A DNA stretch of 64,000 nt from Gordionus sp. m RMFG-2023 (Eukaryota > Nematomorpha > Gordioida > Chordodea > Parachordodidae), in assembly GCF_954871325.1 (NCBI RefSeq), contig NC_088776.1, positions 38,116,508 to 38,180,507 on the forward strand. Reading direction: 5' to 3'. Positions 58,530-64,000 of this stretch are shown in pieces (position 1 is the first letter of the stretch; the number at the start of each line of letters is the position of its first letter). The position numbers were made by a program, and so were the translations under genes. The notes under the pieces were generated by a model. It did no database searches, was not told where the DNA came from, and saw nothing but the letters and a program-made list of their open reading frames with translations.

Positions 58530-58587
58530 AGCCTGGGGGGCTTCGCCCCCCAGACCCCCTTTTGCCCGGCCTTCGGCCGGGTTTATC
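58530..58587 (+). repeat. paired GC hairpins in hAT left end
   Basis: CTGGGGGGCTTCGCCCCCCAG (9-bp arms, TTC loop) and CCCGGCCTTCGGCCGGG (7-bp arms, TTC loop) lie 13 bp apart. Equivalent hairpins occur in the hATs at 44,360 and 56,158, suggesting a conserved functional part of this hAT group's end. Confidence 0.9.
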
Positions 58588-58648
58588 TTAAAAATCATAT
58601 TGGTTTTTCTTATAATATAAAAGTCCTAAAATTATTAATTATTTTAAT

Positions 58649-58827
58649 TAGTGTTGTTAAACGGCTCGACTTGAGCTGATTTTTATAAACAGCTAACTCA
58701 ATATTTTTGCCAAAAAATATTGTTCAAGCCTAGAGATTTCTCGAATAATATAAAACTTGTATCTCCATGAGCAAAATTTTCTGGCTAATATATTGAGTTA
58801 GCCATATCGGCTAAAATTGAGCCACTA
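58649..58827. mobile_element. TAGTGTTG-family MITE, copy 8, nested in hAT
   Basis: A perfect 8-bp duplication ATTTTAAT flanks it (58,641-58,648; 58,828-58,835). Left end TAGTGTTGTTAAACGGCTCG with AACAGCTAACTCAATATTTT matched in inverse by ATATTGAGTTAGCC. The right terminus is shortened (GAGCCACTA). Confidence 0.95.
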
Positions 58828-58929
58828 ATTTTAATTAAAATAACACATTGACACAATTTTATTGATATACGTTTCATTTTATTTTACTTTTAGAAGTTAT
58901 TTACAAATAAAATGCGATTATTTAAAATA

Positions 58930-59105
58930 TAAATATTATATTGATTTAATTATAAATATTATATTGCTTTAATTATAAATATTATATTGCTTTAATTATA
59001 AATATTATATTGCTTTAATTATAAATATTATATTGCCTTAATTATAAATATTAGTATTACACATATAAATTGCTTTAATTATAAATATTATATTGCCTTT
59101 AATAT
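58930..59105. repeat. 24-bp tandem repeat, about seven units
   Basis: The unit is ATTATAAATATTATATTGCTTTAA with minor changes. It lies between the nested MITE and the exon array. Confidence 0.95.
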
Positions 59106-59359
59106 AAATGATATATTTTATAATTAGTAAACACATTAAAACTATAGATTAAAAAATAAATGTTTTTTTTAAACTGTAAATTTAAGTCGATATCCTTCAA
59201 AGTGAAAAAATCAAAATTGTGTTGGCAATATTTTTTTACCAATATATGATAGATGTTTAAAATTAATATTGAGAAACCTAGGCTAATAATCATAGATGAC
59301 ATGTTAGCTTTGGAACCAACTTTTGATTATTATAAGTATAAAGTAATAGACTATATCAC

Positions 59360-60861
59360 TTGTAGTAGGTGATGGTTCTAAATGATCTAGTATAATTGGT
59401 TGTCTATTATCCTTTAGTTTTCTGGAGTATGTGGGAATTGCTAAGATTTTAAATAAATATAATTTAAATAAGACTAATACCTGACATGAGTGGAACTTCC
59501 TTTCCATTTAAATTCTCCCTAGATTTTTTATATATCTAAAATTTTAATGTAAATATTAATAAGTAATTGATTACATTACATTTATTAGATAGTGATTTGT
59601 TGTGACTTAGTGTATTTTTTTGTTTGTTATCACTATTTTTTTTACCCCTTTGGTGTGAATATTAATTGAGATATTCCTATAAAAATAAATTAAAATAAAA
59701 CAACATATTAGATAACCTTTAAATTCTAAATTGATACAGCCTATAATATTTTGTTGACTACTATCATTCTTCTTCAATGTGATACTTGATATACCTAAAA
59801 TTATGATATAAATATTTAAAGGTAATAGTTAACATTACTTTTACTAGGTAGAGATTTGAAGTGATCAAGTGTATTTAGCTTATTTTTATCATAATTTTTT
59901 ATAGAGTATCTAGGTATTTCTAAAATTTAAATGAATACATTTAAATAAGGTCATATAAGTTCATAAAATACCTGAGGTGAGTGGTAAATTGTTGCTTATG
60001 GTATCAAGTTCATCATTAAAATTCTGATTTTCTATATTAATTGGTGATTCATTTAAATAAGGTCATTATAAAATACCTGATGTGGGTGGTAAATTGTTGC
60101 TTATGGTATCAAGTTCATCATTAAAATTTTGATTTTCTATATTAATTAGTGATTCATTTAAATAAGGTCATTATAAAATACCTGATGTGGGTGGTAAATT
60201 GTTGCTTATGATATCAAGTTCATCATTAAAATTTTGATTTTCTATATTAATTAGTGATTTGGTATGTTCATTTTGTTGACTATCATCATTTTTATTAAAT
60301 GTAATACTTGATATATCTAAATCTATAATAAAAAATATTTAAATCTTAATATATTATATTACTTGTACTAGGTAGTGATTTTATATGGTCTTTGGGTATA
60401 TAAATGAGTGTATCAAGATCATTTTCTTCCCTCCTACGTTTGGGTATATCTTATAAATGTCAATATATTTTGGTTAGCCAAAATTATTTAAAATAATAAA
60501 TTACCCAAAGTGGTTTGTACTGGCAATTTTAATTTAGTTAAAACTATGACTAGGTGTTTAATTTTAAATTCTAAAATAAAAATAGTTAGCTATTAATTTT
60601 AAATTCTAAAATAAAAATAGTTAGCTATTAATTTTAAATATCTTTTATATTAAATGTTATTTTGACCTGGTGTATTTACATCATCCTTATTATTTTCAAT
60701 AGAGCCTATAATGCATAAGATATTAATTAGTACACTGGATTAAATATTTTTTAACCTCGTGTATTTATATCATGCTTATCATTTTCAACAGGGCATAAAT
60801 TGCATGAGATATTAGCTGGTAAATTTTTTTTGTTACTTAGTAAATATTTTCTAATGTCCAT
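59360..60861 (-). pseudogene. tandem array of about 11 exon-like blocks, hAT transposase N-terminus
   Basis: The - strand reads as an ATG exon followed by short blocks, each preceded by AG and followed by GT. Positions: E1 60,756-60,861 (MDIRKYLLSNKK...CNLCPVENDKHDINTR); E2 60,667-60,705; E3 60,363-60,449; E4 60,182-60,322; E5 60,077-60,136; E6 59,972-60,031; E7 59,839-59,919; E8 59,717-59,794; E9 59,580-59,676; E10 59,481-59,535; E11 59,360-59,440. E1-E8 and E11 keep phase 1 across every junction (internal lengths divisible by 3). E9 and E10 do not, and E9 shows a frame slip. The blocks fall into cassettes: A (E3, E7, E9, E11: ...LDHFKSLPSK), B (E4 first half, E8: DISSITFNKNDDSQQN) and C (E4 second half, E5, E6, E10: NFNDELDTISNNLPPTS). 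E2 copies the end of E1. MDIRKY starts are common in ZMYM1-type hAT transposases. Splicing is inferred, not shown, and the catalytic part is absent. Confidence 0.7.
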
Positions 60862-61003
60862 TTCCTTCAATCTTAAAGTTCGTAAATAGGAAATAACAAT
60901 CTTTACTTTTTAGTCATAAATTTAATCTCTTTAATAATTTCATTTATAAAAATGCTATAAAATATAAACCAAATATATATTATTAGAAATAAAAGCAGAG
61001 AAA

Positions 61004-61900
61004 GTAGATTATGCACTATTTTCATATTATTATTTTCGAACCATATCTTCGATAAATTATAATAAATATTTTTTTAAATATGCATAAATAATATATTATT
61101 ATATTTTATTAGATTATTATCAATGACTTTAAAATAATATACAGAATAATTTATATATATATATAAGTAATAATATCCTTCCACAAACATCAAAACCAGA
61201 AAAATATAAATATTCATGGTATTTATTTGATATAAAGTCACTTTTGAGTCTTTTGAACGAATAATCTAAAAAAATTGCTCTGAGGGGGGGGGGGGGGGTA
61301 GATTATGCACTTTTTTATTTCATATTATTATTTTCGAACCATATCTTGGATAATTTATAATAAATATTTTTTTAAATATGCATAAATAATATATTATTAT
61401 AATTTATTAGATTATTATCAATGACTTTAAAATAATATACAGAATAATTTATATATATATAAAAGTAATAATATCCTTCCACAAACATCAAAACCAGAAA
61501 AATATAAATATTCATGGTATTTATTTGATATAAAGTCACTTTTGAGTCTTTTGAACGAATAATCTAAAAAAAATTGCTCTGAGGGGGGGGGGGTAGATTA
61601 TGCACTTTTTTATTTCATATTATTATTATCGAACCATATCTTGGATAATTTATAATAAATATTTTTTTAAAAATGCATCAATAATATATTATTAAAATTA
61701 ATAGATTATTATCAATGACTTTAAAATAATATACAGAATAATTTATATATATATTTAAAATTAAAAGTAATAATATCCTTCCACAAACATCAAAACCAGA
61801 AAAATATAAATATTCATGGTATTTATTTGATATAAAGTCACTTTTGAGTCTTTTAAACGAATATTCTAAAAAAAAAATTAATTGCTCTGGGGGGGGGGGT
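61004..61900. repeat. three direct repeats of about 295 bp
   Basis: Units start GTAGATTATGCAC at 61,004, 61,298 and 61,593. They share the interior AATGACTTTAAAATAATATA, CCACAAACATCAAAACCAGA and TATTTGATATAAAGTCACTT, and end in TTGCTCTG(A) plus a run of about 10-17 G. The third runs into the hAT right terminus. Unequal exchange or slippage at the G runs could create them. Confidence 0.95.
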
Positions 61901-61944
61901 CCAAACCCGAAAACCCCCCCCGTAGCTACGCCACTGATTCCCAT

Positions 61945-62924
61945 GGTCTCTCCATAATCATATCAGTCTTTGTTTTAATATACAAGTTTCCATTGCAGGT
62001 TTCAATTAAAAAAAAAATTTCACAATTATTTCAAAACAGAAAAAAAAAATTTTATATCGGAAGAAAAATATTGTTAGCAAGAACAGAAAAAAAATTGTTT
62101 CTTTATTCAGGTTAAATACAATAAAAAAATTTTTACACAAATTCTTCCTCTTTTTACATAAATAACAAATCTACAAAATACTAAATATTTCAAAAAAAAA
62201 TTTATTACTACCCCCTCTTTTTTTACATACTCCCATCTTATTTCTCTACAAATTTCATAACACCAACTGCCTGATTCCACATATATTTATATTTTTTTCT
62301 TTAATCTTTTTACTTTTTTCTACCGTTTAATTTATTATTCCTTTCTTTCCCCTTTTTTTTTTTAAAAATTATTACCGTTCCCGTTAACATGCCTATTAAA
62401 CACTCTGTAAACTATACCAAAACATTTTCTCTACAAAAATTTTCATAACCTTCCCCTCAAAACATTACCATTAACCTCATTTTATTTATTTTTCTTTTAT
62501 TCCAACACTACAACAACACGAATTCTTTCAAATCAAATATTATTTTTTTTTCAAATAATTAAACACATATGCTATGTAATATTTCACATTCAATAATTTT
62601 ATTTAATTACTTCACCACAAATTTCCCCCCTTGTTTTTTTTTACTATTAATGCAAAACATCATTTTGTTTTGTAATTCCTCCAATCTCCTTTTATTTAAC
62701 CATTTCCCACTTTTGTTTCCGTGTCCTTATACCTTTACCAATATACGTTAATTCGTACCTTGGTCAGTATACATATACATATGGCTGACCAAAACGCACG
62801 TATCAACTATCCCATCTTATGTCGCCATATTACCATATCATTTCAATTAACAACTATTGCATCAACCCTAAAGTACTCTTACACAATATAAAAATTTTTT
62901 TTAAAAAAAAATCTATTTCTATAT
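61945..62924 (-). other. pyrimidine-rich stretch, likely gypsy 3' or LTR region
   Basis: The - strand is purine-rich, with tracts such as AAAAAAAGAGGGGG (about 62,205-62,225) and GAGGGGAAGG (about 62,448). It lies between the pol end (right) and gag (left) of - strand gypsy fossils, where an LTR would be expected if two copies share one. No repeated LTR pair is visible, so this remains a guess. Confidence 0.4.
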
Positions 62925-64000
62925 GACCCTCCTCCGTAATTGATCTCTATGCCTAACACCTTCATTATTATCATCAAATTTCACTTTATTTAACTTGTTT
63001 CCCAAATTCTCTATTACTACTCCTTTCTCCCATTTTTTTTGTACTTCCATATAATTTAATCCACACTAACTGTCCCACAGTATATTCCAATTCCCTTCTA
63101 TCAATATCCTCTACAACTACTTCAGCTTTACTGGGTATTAACATATCCAAAATCCTTACCTTCCGGCCTATCATTTTTTCTGCCGGAGACAAACCATCAT
63201 TACCCATCGCATTATTATAATACAAATGCTTCACCCACATTTCTCCTTTTCCACTTTTGGTTTTCTTCAACCATTCTTTAACCGTCGCTACCATCCGTTC
63301 CGCCTGTCCATTGGAACTGGGATGATACGGTGGCGTTAACACATGATATACACCTGTTTTTTCACAGAATCTCTTGAATTCTTCCCCGATAAAAGCTGGT
63401 CCACCATCCGATACTACAGTTTTCGGAATACCAAACTTCGACCATACTTTTTTAAAATGTTTAATCACAATATTCGCCGTTAACCCATGAATTTCTTCAA
63501 ATTCTATCCATTTGGAGAACGCATCTACACTCAATATATACTTTTTTGCTTCATATTCGAAAAAACCAACATGAACCCTCTCTCATGGTTCTACAAATTT
63601 TGACCATGTACTATTTTTATCCTTACGGGGCATGTCAGACCATGCATTACAAATCTCACATTCTTTTCCCAATTTATCAATATCCTCGTTCATTTTCGGC
63701 CACCATATGTACTCTCTTCCCCATTGTTTCATACGAGTAACTCCTTGATGACCCGCATTTATAACATTCAAAATTTTCTCCCTCAATTTCCGGGGTATGA
63801 CAGCTCGGGTTCCCCTCATAATACAATCGTCCACTATAGTTAATTCTGTTTCAATATTTTTGAAAACTTTATCATCATCTTTCCATGATCTTTTTCCCAT
63901 TAGACATAATTTAACCCGCTAATTCTCTATCTTTCCTTGTAAACCTTTGTATATCTTCCCATGTCGTTGGGCTACCCTTTATACTTCTCATTACCATACG
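62925..64000 (-). mobile_element. Ty3/gypsy fossil, pol 3' part (- strand), runs off window
   Basis: The - strand carries, from 63,900 downward, the zinc-binding integrase part HQGVTRMKQWGREYIWWPKM with CEICN, then the catalytic core 63,534-62,986 (VDAFSKWIEFEE, VVSDGGPAFIGEEFKRFCEK, TPPYHPSSNGQAERM), and the tail LEYTVGQLVWIKLYG ending in a RDQLRRR word near 62,925. The same words occur in the + strand fossil at 54-55 kb. Integrase joins the DNA copy to the host chromosome. It is better preserved than that copy, hence younger, but has a few breaks and lacks LTRs in view. The RNase H/integrase border and the 5' part lie beyond the right edge. Confidence 0.9.

Larger units (their letters stand above)
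58484..61936 (-). mobile_element. hAT element, 3.45 kb, with amplified N-terminal exons
   Basis: It is flanked by a perfect 8-bp duplication ATTCCCAT (58,476-58,483; 61,937-61,944). Left end CAGTGGCGTAGCTAGGAATT; right end CCGTAGCTACGCCACTG. Left subterminal hairpins CTGGGGGGCTTCGCCCCCCAG and CCCGGCCTTCGGCCGGG lie at 58,533-58,580. Inside, left to right: a nested MITE, a 24-bp tandem repeat, a - strand array of short exon-like blocks beginning with MDIRKYLL, and three direct repeats of about 295 bp ending in G runs. No catalytic domain is found. The intact ends and exact duplication indicate a fairly recent insertion into gypsy gag. Confidence 0.95.

Noticed and set aside
58930-59105. 24-bp repeat considered as a protein-coding repeat
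   Set aside because: All frames contain stops; it is a plain AT minisatellite.

Overview
This window is very AT-rich eukaryotic DNA, almost certainly from an animal. It is dominated by transposable elements, and no intact, recognisable host gene was found. The evidence for an animal is indirect: several hAT families (including one with the ZMYM1-type C-terminus), piggyBac, Tc1/mariner, and Ty3/gypsy fossils of the K02A2.6/Mag type. The species cannot be named from this sequence.

Regions: (1) 1-21 kb is AT-rich spacer with a dispersed MITE family (TIR TAGTGTTGTTAAAC, 8-bp target duplications), a decayed piggyBac transposase near 6 kb, short GC-rich ends of hAT elements, and a few coding-like stretches I cannot identify (4.5, 14.8 and 18.2 kb). 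(2) 21-33 kb holds two hAT elements with exact 8-bp target duplications, each invaded by the same MITE. It also holds a hAT shell split by a 1.58-kb element with about 550-bp inverted arms, and a 189-bp hAT MITE. (3) 34.6-55.1 kb is one old Ty3/gypsy fossil on the + strand, opened by two insertions. The first is a piggyBac element (37,082-46,323, TTAA duplication) that contains a non-autonomous LTR element (37,925-43,902), itself invaded by a hAT (41,808-43,480), plus a second hAT (44,360-46,196). The second is a hAT (46,568-53,708) that contains a mariner, a 583-bp hAT relative and a small non-autonomous LTR element. Most of these junctions are fixed by target-site duplications, so the order of insertion can be read. 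(4) 55.2-56.2 kb is another hAT with a + strand transposase, interrupted by a further hAT left end. (5) 57.9-64 kb carries - strand gypsy fossils (gag, then at the right edge pol). The gag is split by a 3.45-kb hAT (58,484-61,936).

The most unusual object is inside that last hAT. On the - strand, about 11 short exon-like blocks with splice-like borders lie in a row. They begin with an ATG exon (MDIRKYLL...). Nine have lengths that keep splice phase 1, and they fall into a few repeated cassettes, as if N-terminal transposase exons had been amplified in tandem. The catalytic part of the transposase is absent.

All boundaries were read by eye. Target-duplication junctions are precise; other limits are approximate.
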